From contig JAJEKB010001368.1 in assembly GCA_022393335.1 (NCBI GenBank), positions 692,571 to 756,570 of the forward strand: DNA of 64,000 bases, written 5' to 3'. The notes beneath the pieces are model-generated. The model was given only the letters and a program-made list of their open reading frames with translations. It did not search any database and was not told where the DNA came from. Source of the DNA: Macrotrachela quadricornifera. Lineage: Eukaryota; Rotifera; Eurotatoria; Philodinida; Philodinidae. This document shows positions 1 to 9,802 of this stretch, piece by piece. The stretch's first letter is position 1. Every line of letters begins with the position of its first letter. The position numbers and the translations under genes were made by a program.

Positions 1-1920
1 AATAATATAATCAAAACAAATAAAAAAACAACAATAGTCAAGAACAGAAAAAATCAATCAACCATAACAAACGATCAAAGGAAGCAATCAAAGAAGATTA
101 AATATAAAATAATAATAATACTAATAGAATTGGCGTCATACAGCACCATCTATCGATGCTAATAGAACCATAATTGTGGGCACAAAACGCTTCTAGAAGT
201 AATGTTGGAAACTACTATCTTCTCTTAAATGTAGAAGAGATGTTTAAAGGTTGGTTTCGATAGAATCAGTGGTATATAATAGCATACTATTACTTATGAA
301 GTCTTAATATTTTATCTATCCTGTACAACGATGACAAAAAAAAAACAAATTAAGCCTTGGTACAATACATATGTTTTGCAACCTTCGATTTATTCTCTCT
401 CTCACTTTCGATTAAGCTGCTGAAGCAGTGAATAAGAGAATAAACAAATCAACCATAATATAGGTATAAAAAAAAACATACGATATCTCAATAATATACA
501 ATCACATGCTATTTTGCGCATAGGAATAGATGCATAGAAAACAAACTTATTTTTTTGTATAGAATAACTTTGATTTATTACGACATTATCCTACTCGCCA
601 GCGCAGAAGCCATTGTAAGAATACACTGAGCAAACGTAAAGTTTCTTCGAAAGCGCATGCTCTTCAGAAGCCGTTCTTTATTAATCAACATTCAGTGGAT
701 TTTTCTATTCTTAACTAATACCATTAATGAAGAAACATTGTCAAGTGGTCCACTCTGTTTACACTCATATTATACTCATGCCTAGAAAACCATTAGATAG
801 GGACGAAAGGTAATAAAAGGACTAATAGAACTAGAGAGACTAAAATCCACTACAGGTACTGAAAGGGATAAAGAATAATAAAACGTTCAAACGATTCACA
901 TGTTGCACATTTGATTGAAATTGATGATAATAGTGATGAAGCATTGATATCGACTATTAATGACATGGATCTGATCGAAAAGATATCAACAACGATAATC
1001 TAGGTAAGACATCTATATATTCTCTGATAAACGGAGGGTGAGGGTGAAAAATTGGAATATTTTTTGGTTGATAGCCTATCAAATGCGCATCGAATTGATG
1101 CATTCATTTGAAAAAAAGTCATCCAACATTCAAACTTTCTTTGTCATCTGATATTCATTTATTACTTTACAATACTAACTCTCCACTAGATCTGACGAGA
1201 TTATTGAGAGAGATATTTTTATCTGGTATAAACATGCATTAATGGGCAATTGAAAGAGTTTTAGACAAGATGTTTGTTTATTTTTGACTTGTTGGAAAGT
1301 GTTTTTATTAGTCAAAGATTATGGATTAAAATCAAAAATTTGTGCTCTTTTCGAATATAGGACTTAGAAGTTTTATCTGTTTTTTTATTCAAAAGTAGTG
1401 GAATGATCTTCGAAAAATTGAAAATACCATTTTAGACAAATTTATTTTGATACATTTTTAAAATTCATCGTTCTCATCTACATCACAAGCAAAATCTGTT
1501 AAATTTTGGTAGATTATTCCACATGCTTAGTAATAGAATTAACGTGTATTATTTTTTCAATTTTTCTATTCATTTCGATGAGGTATAATCAAAGGTCATG
1601 TTTTGTATTTCAATTTTCCATCACTTAATACATTGTATTAGAAGAAGAAAATATACTACAAGATATATTGCGAAAAGTTCTACAATCTGCAATGTAAAGC
1701 TTAGTGTAATTATATGTCTCTGTTTTCAAAAATTTTAGGTTCATATTTAGGATGTATAGAAGAAGTACAATAAAACTATTAGTAAAGAAACTAGTTTCGA
1801 ATTAGAAATGGAGCTTTCTTATAGGGAGTTCTAAGTGCTTTTACTTCATGAATTTTGTTTGAGTCGTATAGAGTTACCAAAGTAGCAAGTAACATATGTA
1901 GTACAATAGGTAACAATGTA
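1..1920. other. Non-coding, AT-rich, nothing recognised
   Basis: I see no open frame of useful length and no recognisable domain on either strand. The DNA is AT-rich with short homopolymer runs. It borders a mariner relic on its right, so part of it may be degenerate transposon sequence. Confidence 0.5.
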
Positions 1921-2290
1921 CTCGCCATTCTCACAGCGCAAAAATTAGGTCAATCGATTTAAAAATGATAACTTCGAATTTGGTAATTCACCTGACTTTG
2001 AGGTGAACATGTACACGTTCAAACAGCTCATTTAAGAAGAAGCGAGATCAATTACACGCTATCTAGCAGAACAGCTTGGATGCTCTTATACTGTGTTAGA
2101 AAAAACATCTAAATGAGTTAGCCAAGACGTAGAAATTGGAGTTTGCACATCCCACCAATTGCTATCACGTCCGTTCCAACACAGGGTGGACGTATATATG
2201 AACCCTCCAACTTCTCATCGTGACTATAACTGACTCTCATCCATAATACAAACTATAGATTTGAAACTTTGGGGCTATTTAGTACTAAGC
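1921..2290 (+). pseudogene. Degenerate mariner-family transposase fragment
   Basis: Read across frames, this stretch gives a broken but ordered mariner transposase N-terminal half. It contains a segment like RFKNDNFEFGNSP, then ITRYLAEQLGCSYT (second helix-turn-helix of the DNA-binding domain), then HLNELAK, then a weak LSSII..D.KL.GY segment where the first catalytic Asp region (TGDEKW in intact mariners) would fall. At least two frameshifts and several stops interrupt it. The order of motifs matches the family, which makes chance unlikely. The catalytic C-terminal half and clear terminal inverted repeats were not found. Confidence 0.6.
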
Positions 2291-3050
2291 ATGTGTAATA
2301 ATCTACCAAAGTTTGAAAAGTGTAAACTGAAAAAAACGAAAAAACATTTTTCGTTTTTTTAGAAAAGACTATGTTCTAAGAAGTCGACGGTGGAAATTAC
2401 TGAAGATTTTGCTCGAGAAATTCTGTTGTTTCTGAAAGTGGAAAATTTAAGCTATCTTTTCCTACGTTCATCTCAACTTTCATGCTTTTGAAAAAATTTA
2501 ACTCATTTTTTGAATGAGGGAAAGGTTCGAATCTTTTCGTTTGAAGAAAACTTCGAAAACATATGAAAAAGAAAATTAGATAATATTACATGTGTTAGAA
2601 ATTTCGAAAATATATTTTCATTGGAAATTAATAGACTTAATGCCGGAATTTTTAAAAGTCATTAAGTGCAAGCCTTCTTTCTAACGATGAAAATCCAACT
2701 TCTATACCTTGAAACGTTAAAAAGTTATTCAAAAAATGGTCATTAAAATTAAATATTTCTAATGTATGTATAAATCTCAAAAAACAATTCAATTTATCTC
2801 TTTAAATTGAAATGTATGAGATAAAAAAAAACTTTAAATGATTTTTATCTTCATTGCAATTAAGATTTAACAATTTAAGTGATTGTCTCATAAAAAGAAT
2901 ATAGCTACTGTCCATTTCAAAATAGCTTTACAGGATCTATGTGGATATTGTGTTTTACCCGATAGTAAAACTTTGAAAGGATCTGCAGAGCTCCTGTTTT
3001 TCGAGTAGTGTAATGAACTTTTTTTAAAACAATGGTTTTGTATATTATAG
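2291..3050. other. Non-coding, upstream of the UDP-sugar dehydrogenase
   Basis: No gene is recognised. The last bases form a pyrimidine-rich tract ending in TATAG immediately before the ATG at 3051. This looks like a 3' splice acceptor, so an upstream non-coding exon or a trans-spliced leader is possible. Confidence 0.4.
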
Positions 3051-4331
3051 ATGAAAAATATTGCAATTATTGGCTTAGGCTATGTTGGACTTCCTTTGGC
3101 AGTCGAATTTGGCAAGTATCGTCCAACAATTGGTTTTGATATCAATAAGGATCGTATAGAAAAACTTAAATCTGGTCATGATTCTACATGTGAAACTTCA
3201 AAGGAAGATTTAAAATCAGCGACGTTTCTGAAATATTCCTCTCTCTTGGATGATCTTCAGCAAGCACAAATATTTATTGTCGCGGTTCCTACACCAGTCG
3301 ATAAAAATAATCGACCTGATCTGTCATTGTTAATCAAGTCATCGGAAATGGTTGGTCAAGTTCTAAAAAACGGCGATATTGTCATATATGAATCTACAGT
3401 ATATCCCGGTGTAACTGAAGATCAATGCGTTCCAGTTTTAGTACAAACAAGTGGTTTGAAATTTAATGAAGATTTTTTTTGTGGATATTCGCCAGAACGC
3501 ATTAATCCAGGTGATAAAAATCATCGACTTGTGGATATTTGCAAAATCACTTCGGGCTCAACACTTGCCATTAGTCAAGAGATCAATGCATTATATAGTG
3601 AAATTATTAAAGCGGGTACATATATGGCACCATCGATTCGAGTGGCTGAGGCAGCTAAAGTTATCGAAAATACTCAAAGAGATATTAATATTGCTTTTAT
3701 TAATGAACTTTCGCGCATTTTTCAGTTGATGAATATCGATACTCACGAAGTACTGGAAGCTGCTCGAACAAAATGGAACTTTGTATCCTATGAGCCGGGC
3801 TTAGTTGGTGGTCATTGCGTTGCCGTCGATCCTTACTATTTGGCACATAAAGCTTATGAATTAAAATATACTCCTGAAATGATTCTGGCTGGACGTCGTA
3901 TCAATGATAGTATGGGACACTATATTGCCAGTCAAGTTGTGAAATTGATGACACGTAAAAACATCCCAATTACTGGTGCGAACGTGTTAATTTTAGGAGT
4001 TACCTTTAAAGAAAATTGCTGCGACGTTCGAAACTCAAAAGTATTTGATATTATCAATGAATTATCAGAATTTGGTTGCATAGTAACTGTTATTGATCCA
4101 AAGGCAAATTCTCAAAAAGTGTATGATGAATATGGCATACGTTTAAAATCGATTGACGAATTGAAAATGGTAGATAAAAAACCAATTATCGAAAATTATG
4201 ATGCAGTGATTGTGGCTGTAGCTCATCAAGATTTTCAATCATACGACTTCTCTCCTATGTCAACTTCGAATAAAGTCATCTATGATGTCAAAGGAATTTT
4301 ACCTAAAGATATAGTCGATGGACGACTATGA
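3051..4331 (+). CDS. UDP-N-acetylglucosamine 6-dehydrogenase (TviB/WbpA-type nucleotide-sugar dehydrogenase)
   Basis: A 426-residue intronless UDP-glucose/GDP-mannose dehydrogenase family protein. The family oxidises C6 of a UDP-sugar to the uronic acid with two NAD+. Visible motifs: Rossmann dinucleotide site GLGYVG (8-13), the acidic end of strand 2 (GFD, 28-30), YESTVYPG (113-120), GYSPERINPGD (145-155) and the catalytic cysteine in GLVGGHCVAVDPYY (Cys256). The C-terminal UDP-binding domain follows. The N-terminus resembles TviB/WbpA more than animal UDP-glucose dehydrogenase, so UDP-GlcNAc is the likelier substrate (inference). The ATG is chosen because the Rossmann strand begins at residue 3; it directly follows TATAG, a possible splice acceptor. 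AATAAA lies at 4404-4409. The next gene, same strand, is the expected partner epimerase. The bacterial-type sequence and lack of introns suggest horizontal acquisition. Confidence 0.9.
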   Translation: MKNIAIIGLGYVGLPLAVEFGKYRPTIGFDINKDRIEKLKSGHDSTCETSKEDLKSATFLKYSSLLDDLQQAQIFIVAVPTPVDKNNRPDLSLLIKSSEMVGQVLKNGDIVIYESTVYPGVTEDQCVPVLVQTSGLKFNEDFFCGYSPERINPGDKNHRLVDICKITSGSTLAISQEINALYSEIIKAGTYMAPSIRVAEAAKVIENTQRDINIAFINELSRIFQLMNIDTHEVLEAARTKWNFVSYEPGLVGGHCVAVDPYYLAHKAYELKYTPEMILAGRRINDSMGHYIASQVVKLMTRKNIPITGANVLILGVTFKENCCDVRNSKVFDIINELSEFGCIVTVIDPKANSQKVYDEYGIRLKSIDELKMVDKKPIIENYDAVIVAVAHQDFQSYDFSPMSTSNKVIYDVKGILPKDIVDGRL

Positions 4332-4904
4332 TTTGATCAATTTGAATGTGTACCAATAGTTTCGAGTAAGATTTGTATATATATACCTTTATAATCTAAA
4401 ACAAATAAAATAATGTGTTTTGAAATATATTATTGTGTTTCATTAAAAGTTTGTAAATGAGAATCAATTGAAGAAGAAAATATATTTAATTCGTATTTAA
4501 TATAATGATAAACATGGAAGTTTATTCCATATTATCATTCTTGATTAGCATTATATATAATAAAACATCAATATTCATAAATTGTTTCAATGACATTTTT
4601 TTAGTAAGAAACTTTGTTTAACAAAATTTAATATTGTACATCATTTTGTCTGGTATTGTTTATATGATGAGAAAACGTATTATCATGCACTTTGTTTAAT
4701 AATTTTTCCGCTACAAAATACCATTGCAATCACTTTTAAATCTTATTATTAACTAGAGGATTGTTTATTTAATTAATCATTACCATGTATCATATAACTA
4801 TTTTTTCTTGATACAGTATTTTCTTCTTCAAGACATGCAAGGTTTTGTTTATATTTAACTTTATAGATCATTTAGTTTTAATTGGTTTTTTAGATAAATC
4901 TACA
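4332..4904. other. Spacer between the two nucleotide-sugar genes
   Basis: A 573-bp AT-rich spacer. It carries a poly(A) signal (AATAAA, 4404-4409) for the upstream gene and a pyrimidine-rich tract ending TTTTTTAG about 12 bases before the downstream ATG, a candidate splice acceptor. No other gene is seen. The spacer is too long for a bacterial operon junction, so the pair now looks like two separately processed eukaryotic transcription units. Confidence 0.5.
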
Positions 4905-5912
4905 ATGAAAATATTAATTACAGGCGGAGCAGGATTTATTGGTTCGAATCTCTGCGAATACTTTCTCGAAAATCATGAAGTAATCTGTTTAGATAATTTT
5001 TCCACAGGATTTCGTCATAATATTGAACCATTTTTACTTAATCCTTCGTTTCAACTTATCGAAGGTGATATCCGAGATATGAAAACGTGTCAAAAAGCTG
5101 TTGAAAATGTCGACTATGTCTTTCATCAGGCTGCTTTAGGTAGTGTACCACGATCAATAGATGATCCACTTACAACCAATGCAGTCAATATTGATGGTTT
5201 CTTAAATATACTTGTTGCCGCACGTGATGCCGGTGTAAAACGATTCATCTATGCGGCTTCATCATCCACATATGGGGATTCTAAAGAGCTACCTAAAATT
5301 GAAGAAAATATTGGTAAACCGCTCTCGCCTTATGCAATTACCAAATACGTTAACGAACTTTATGCTCAAATATTTTCTGATTTGTATGGCATTGAAACTA
5401 TTGGATTGCGTTATTTTAATGTTTTTGGCAAACGACAGAATCCAAATGGTGCTTATGCAGCAGTTATTCCAATGTTTATAAAAAGTTTACTTAAACATGA
5501 ACGACCGACAATTAATGGTGATGGAAGTTATTCTCGAGATTTTACTTACATAGACAATGTAGTACAAGCTAATGAATTAGCAATGAATACTCCAACTGCT
5601 ACTATTTTACAGCAGTTAAATATAGACGTAAATTCTCCGAAAATAACGCAAGTAAATATGATATTTAATGTCGCATCTGGAGGACAAATCACTTTAAATG
5701 AATTATATACAGCTTTACGTAAAAATCTTGCCATTTTTGATCCAATTATTGCGAATATTGAACCAATCTATGGTGCGGAACGAATTGGAGATATTCCACA
5801 TTCGCAAGCTTCAATTGAGAAAGCGAAAAAAATACTTTCTTATCAACCGAAATATGATGCTTATCAAGGTTTTGAGAGGGCTTGTAAATGGTATTTCGAA
5901 AATTTAAAATGA
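4905..5912 (+). CDS. UDP-N-acetylglucosamine 4-epimerase (TviC/WbpP-type SDR epimerase)
   Basis: A 335-residue extended short-chain dehydrogenase/reductase. The family interconverts UDP-GlcNAc and UDP-GalNAc, or the matching uronic acids, at C4 using bound NAD+. Visible motifs: GGAGFIGS (7-14), Asp30 ending strand 2 (CLDNFSTG), ASSSTYG (118-124) and the catalytic Y143-x3-K147 in SPYAITKYVNE. The segment LRYFNVFGKRQNPNGAYAAV is a strong WbpP/TviC-like signature. The frame is open 60 bases further upstream to 4845, but the Rossmann strand starts at the ATG at 4905 and the extra 20 residues look like read-through of a leader, so 4905 is preferred. AATAAA lies at 5924-5929. With the preceding dehydrogenase it would complete a UDP-GlcNAc to UDP-GalNAcA route. 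It is intronless. Confidence 0.88.
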   Translation: MKILITGGAGFIGSNLCEYFLENHEVICLDNFSTGFRHNIEPFLLNPSFQLIEGDIRDMKTCQKAVENVDYVFHQAALGSVPRSIDDPLTTNAVNIDGFLNILVAARDAGVKRFIYAASSSTYGDSKELPKIEENIGKPLSPYAITKYVNELYAQIFSDLYGIETIGLRYFNVFGKRQNPNGAYAAVIPMFIKSLLKHERPTINGDGSYSRDFTYIDNVVQANELAMNTPTATILQQLNIDVNSPKITQVNMIFNVASGGQITLNELYTALRKNLAIFDPIIANIEPIYGAERIGDIPHSQASIEKAKKILSYQPKYDAYQGFERACKWYFENLK

Positions 5913-6500
5913 GTTTTGAACAAAATAAAAACTAATTCTCATATTTTTGATTTTTGTCCAAGGACAACAAGCGAATATCTGTATTTTCAATGTATTAAAC
6001 TATGACGAAGCACTAAAAGGTAGAAGAATTATACAAATATAAGCTGAGATATAGAAAGCTGATCATCTGATAAATGCATACTTTTATCAGTTAATAACCA
6101 ATAAACTGATCCCTTATGATTAATCTTCAGTTTAAACTCCATTATTCCTAATAACAACGGAAAATTTGTCTTATCCTGTTTTGATTGGTATCCGACTGTT
6201 TCACATCTCATGAAAAATATTCTTATGTTTCGATGATTTTTAGATTCGTCTCTTTCCAAAGATGTATAAATTTCCTTTTACTTTTGTATTAGTATATAGA
6301 AATCAGCGGTGTACGATGAAGGGATTTGATTTTTATTATTATATAAGTATCGATTTCCTAATAACAACAGCTAGTAAAATCATTGATCCTAATAATGATG
6401 CATTACCCTGAAGAGAAAACAAAAAAAAATGATGTATTTCGGTAATTCTTAGACTCTCCGAACTTCGAGAGTATGAGAGTACACTGTTTCCCCCTTGATG
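5913..6500. other. Non-coding, nothing recognised
   Basis: A short antisense open frame lies near 6029-6259, but it has no recognisable domain and a composition like the surrounding AT-rich DNA. I do not annotate it. Confidence 0.4.
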
Positions 6501-6501
6501 G

Positions 6502-6725
6502 GCTGTCACTGATGTTAAAGGAGATGATCATTTAGATATTACTGTTGGTTTGATTTATTCGCACAATACAGCTGTGTTATTTGGATATGAAAATTGGAAT
6601 TTTCAAACCCAAACAATAGTTTTTGACTGAACTTGAAGATGTTGGCATTGAATCGCTGTTGACGATTTTAACAGTAATGGCTTGTAAAACAATGCATGAT
6701 ATTCCAGTAACAATCACTTAAAGTA
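6502..6725 (+). pseudogene. FG-GAP/VCBS repeat protein relic
   Basis: The frame starting at 6502 reads AVTDVKGDDHLDITVG, followed by VLFGYENWNFQTQTIVFD, stops, and then IAVDDFNSNG. This is the rhythm of FG-GAP/VCBS beta-propeller repeats (xxVGDFNGDGxLDIxV...LLGxGxGTFxxQ), with about one and a half repeats left. Multiple stops and no plausible start make it a pseudogene fragment. FG-GAP/VCBS arrays are common in rotifer genomes (established knowledge, from memory). The original protein was presumably secreted or surface exposed. Confidence 0.55.
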
Positions 6726-7290
6726 CATTTTCAATAATTCTATTTCTTAAGAATATTGGAGAATTTGTTATAAAATAAAGATCTTAATTGGTTTTGAATG
6801 TCGAGACTCACATATAGTATCGAAGAAAACTTAGTTGAATAAGGCATAGCCTACATTGTCGTATATTTTTCTTTTTAATTTTATATAAATATACCTTTTT
6901 TTAATATAAATTTTGAATGAAGCAGGGAAAGAAATGAAAATTTTACAATGGTTGATAAGTGCCCAGCCTAAGATTTCTAAAGTGATAATAATTCTATTAT
7001 GATTATGAAACTGATTCACATACTTTTCTCTCACTATTAATCTCTAATATAGATCTTCAATTATTTTCTTATCATAAATCTAAAAATTGCAAAAATTAGC
7101 TTTTCTTTTCCAGGGATTTAGTAAAAATGTGTGATTATCATTAATCTGATGCAGATAGAATCTTAACTATTGAATAAACGAAAGGAGATCCTTCGATTAT
7201 TCCACGTAAGTAAGTAAATTATGTTACTTTGATTACTATATCTTTAGTCAATATAATACCTCTGCACGTGTGTACAGTGGAAAAATTTCA
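6726..7290. other. Non-coding, nothing recognised
   Basis: AT-rich DNA between the FG-GAP relic and the 3' end of the minus-strand ART-TPR gene. No domain or structural repeat was recognised. Confidence 0.4.
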
Positions 7291-7291
7291 T

Positions 7292-9802
7292 TTATTCATC
7301 AAAATCAGTAGAAATTACTTTTGCTTTGTATTCAATAAAGTTCTTTTGCCATAATCGAAGATGAGGATCATTTTGAGACAATGACTCCTGTCCAATGTCA
7401 ATGGCACGTTTGCAAAATAAGATAGCTTTTGAATAGTCTCCCATTTTATCATATACTTGTCCAATACGATTGTAGATAATACCAAAATCTATATTATGTG
7501 GAGGAAGAAATTTTTGATAGATTTCGAGTGCTTTAAAATAGAATTCGAGTGTTTTTGAGTACTCTTCCAAATTCTGATACATCAAACCTATATTACGGTA
7601 CGTACTCCCCAACAACGGATGATTTGAAGAGAGACATTTTTGTTGAATTTCAAGCATCTTCTGATAGAATTGCAATGCATTTAAGTAATCTTTAGTAGTT
7701 TGATGTACTAAACTGATGTTGTTGTAAATAGTAGTCAACCATGTATGATCTGAAGGAAGAGATGTTTCACAGATTGTAAGTGCTTTGTGATAGAACTCGA
7801 GTGCTTTTGGATAGTTTGTCAGATTTTTATGCATCAAAGCAATATTACTGCAGGTAATAACTAAATTAGGATGATTTGATGAAAAACATTTTTTTTCGTT
7901 TTCAAGTGCTTTCTCATAGGATTTGAGTGCGTTGAAGTATTCTTTTCTATGCATGTGTACTGCACCAATGTTGTTGTATATAAAAGCCAATTTTGAATAA
8001 TTTAGAGGCACAATATTTTGCCAGATTTCAAGTGATTTTTTATAGAAATCAAGTGCTTTCAAGTACTGTCCTAAATGATCATGCACTAAACCAATGGAAC
8101 CATAGGTTTCAGCCAAATCTGGGTGGTTTGGAGAGAACAATATTTGTCGAATGTCAAGTGATTTTTGATAGAAATTAAGTGCTTCTTTATAATCACCTTT
8201 GCTCTTTTTAACGTATGCAAGTTGATCATAAAGGAGAGAAAGTTCTTGTTTATCGTGTGTGGATGTTTCTTGGAGTAGTATTTGACAGACTTCTTCAGCT
8301 TTATCGAAACTTCCCGTCTTAATCAACAATTTACCTATTCGATGCCATGCAGTTGCTCCTTGTGTTTCTTTTCGTACATGTTCTGTCAGACGTTTAAGTT
8401 CTTGATCATCATTTTCACTAGCTGATGTTAGTTTTACACACCAGAATCGATCATCAATAAGTTTGATTTGACCAATTCTAAATACTGTGTGCATCGAAAA
8501 CAAAACTTCTTTTTCTGAGTCTTTATAGAAACTAATTTTATCGAGATATGCAAATGGTGTTGACGATATCGATGGATTTATAGTCATTTTAAAAAGAATA
8601 CCAATTGAATCAGGTTTATGTGATGCTTCTTGAGCAAATTTGAATGAGACCTTTTCATTGACACTTGTAGATAAAAAACTGTTGAATGCCAAGAGACCAC
8701 CTTTGCTATTTTTGATTTTTTCAAAGTCACTATTTGACATACATTGACCTCGATAAACGGTAAACGAATCGTAGCATTTTATATGCGAATGTAATTCTTT
8801 GATTTGTTGATGAATATCGCGTAATAAGAAGCCCATTTTAATGATAATTTCAACGTCTTCGATTCGAAGAGCACAATTAAGCATTTGATATAGGAAAGAT
8901 TCACGTGTGTACCACCAAATGGGTGTATATAGAAAATAGTTTCGTTCGAATTCGTCGATTATTTTCAATTCATATAGATTAGTAGAATATTGTTGTCGAC
9001 AAAAATCAGCAAGTTCTGCTTTTTCCTTCTCATTGTGTGGCATTTCAATAAGAATTTCTTTAAGTAATTGTGTATACATAAATGATGGATTTAAACGACT
9101 CAAATCACTACTTGTTACACTGATTGGCATGGAATCACGATCATATTGTCGAATATTTCGTTTAAGTAGATCACAAATCGAAGTTATTTCATTGAATATG
9201 CCTCTTACTTTTGCCCATTCATTCTTCCACTGTTCTTGTTGAGATTCATTTGTAGAAAATATATAGATCGAGTCAATTTGAGATATATCATGAATACGAG
9301 GTATAGTTGATTGCAAAAAGGCACCTGATACGATCATGAAGACCTGTATATCGTTGATTTCGCTAAGAAAATTGACACATGCACCAATGTCTCGAAATAT
9401 AGAGATAGTATTGACGATCTGTCGAACTTGTTCAAGTGATTGTTTAAAATTTGAATCAGATTCATTGATATCTGAGTCCAACCAGATAAGCGTGAAATTT
9501 TGAACAATACGAATTCGTGATGGTCTTACAACCTCATGTTTATTGTTCAAAGTTGCCGTAGCTGCGTTTTTGGAAACGATTAATGTTTTTTTCGGGTTAT
9601 CCTTAGGAATAAGACTAATTGCTTTGATGGATGGTTCACAGAGCTTGGAAGTCACTAATTCTTTCGGATTGGAACATGTATTAAACTTGGTTGAAAGTGG
9701 TTTTTTTCTTTCAGAGAATGTTGATGTTTTGTTAGATATTGGTTCCTTTCTTACAGAGCTTGTATTAGGTTTGGTAGACAGCGTTATCTTCGTTATTTCC
9801 AT
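7292..9802 (-). CDS. Arginine-type mono-ADP-ribosyltransferase with C-terminal kinesin-light-chain-like TPR array
   Basis: An 836-residue single-exon protein. Residues 1-95 are Ser/Thr/Lys-rich and low in complexity. Residues 95-240 form an unassigned alpha/beta domain. Residues about 285-455 are an ART domain with the full R-S-ExE triad: Arg351 in VYRGQ, S378-T-S380 in FNSFLSTS, and E430-K-E432. ExE is typical of arginine-specific enzymes that transfer ADP-ribose from NAD+ to protein. Residues about 483-820 hold eight TPRs; the last seven are 42-residue kinesin-light-chain-type units with conserved SxNHP...YNNIGxVH...YxKALxFYxKxLEI spacing. There is no signal peptide, so it is probably cytoplasmic, with the TPRs presenting targets. 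The AATAAA signal overlaps the stop codon (7291-7296). ART-TPR fusions are a feature I recall from bdelloid rotifers. All catalytic residues are intact, so it is probably active. Confidence 0.88.
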   Translation of the reverse strand: MEITKITLSTKPNTSSVRKEPISNKTSTFSERKKPLSTKFNTCSNPKELVTSKLCEPSIKAISLIPKDNPKKTLIVSKNAATATLNNKHEVVRPSRIRIVQNFTLIWLDSDINESDSNFKQSLEQVRQIVNTISIFRDIGACVNFLSEINDIQVFMIVSGAFLQSTIPRIHDISQIDSIYIFSTNESQQEQWKNEWAKVRGIFNEITSICDLLKRNIRQYDRDSMPISVTSSDLSRLNPSFMYTQLLKEILIEMPHNEKEKAELADFCRQQYSTNLYELKIIDEFERNYFLYTPIWWYTRESFLYQMLNCALRIEDVEIIIKMGFLLRDIHQQIKELHSHIKCYDSFTVYRGQCMSNSDFEKIKNSKGGLLAFNSFLSTSVNEKVSFKFAQEASHKPDSIGILFKMTINPSISSTPFAYLDKISFYKDSEKEVLFSMHTVFRIGQIKLIDDRFWCVKLTSASENDDQELKRLTEHVRKETQGATAWHRIGKLLIKTGSFDKAEEVCQILLQETSTHDKQELSLLYDQLAYVKKSKGDYKEALNFYQKSLDIRQILFSPNHPDLAETYGSIGLVHDHLGQYLKALDFYKKSLEIWQNIVPLNYSKLAFIYNNIGAVHMHRKEYFNALKSYEKALENEKKCFSSNHPNLVITCSNIALMHKNLTNYPKALEFYHKALTICETSLPSDHTWLTTIYNNISLVHQTTKDYLNALQFYQKMLEIQQKCLSSNHPLLGSTYRNIGLMYQNLEEYSKTLEFYFKALEIYQKFLPPHNIDFGIIYNRIGQVYDKMGDYSKAILFCKRAIDIGQESLSQNDPHLRLWQKNFIEYKAKVISTDFDE
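7380..8290 (-). repeat. Tandem 126-bp coding repeat (TPR units of the ART gene)
   Basis: Within the ART-TPR gene the last seven TPRs recur every 42 codons (126 bp), with recurrent gagtgctttNNNatagaattc-like DNA. This is an internally duplicated coding repeat, diverged at the DNA level. Confidence 0.75.

Noticed and set aside
2520..2545. GGTTCGAATC tRNA T-loop-like sequence
   Set aside because: No A box, no acceptor stem and no anticodon arm nearby.
4845..4904. Upstream 20-codon extension of the epimerase
   Set aside because: The extension precedes the Rossmann strand and overlaps a likely splice acceptor; ATG 4905 fits the family start.
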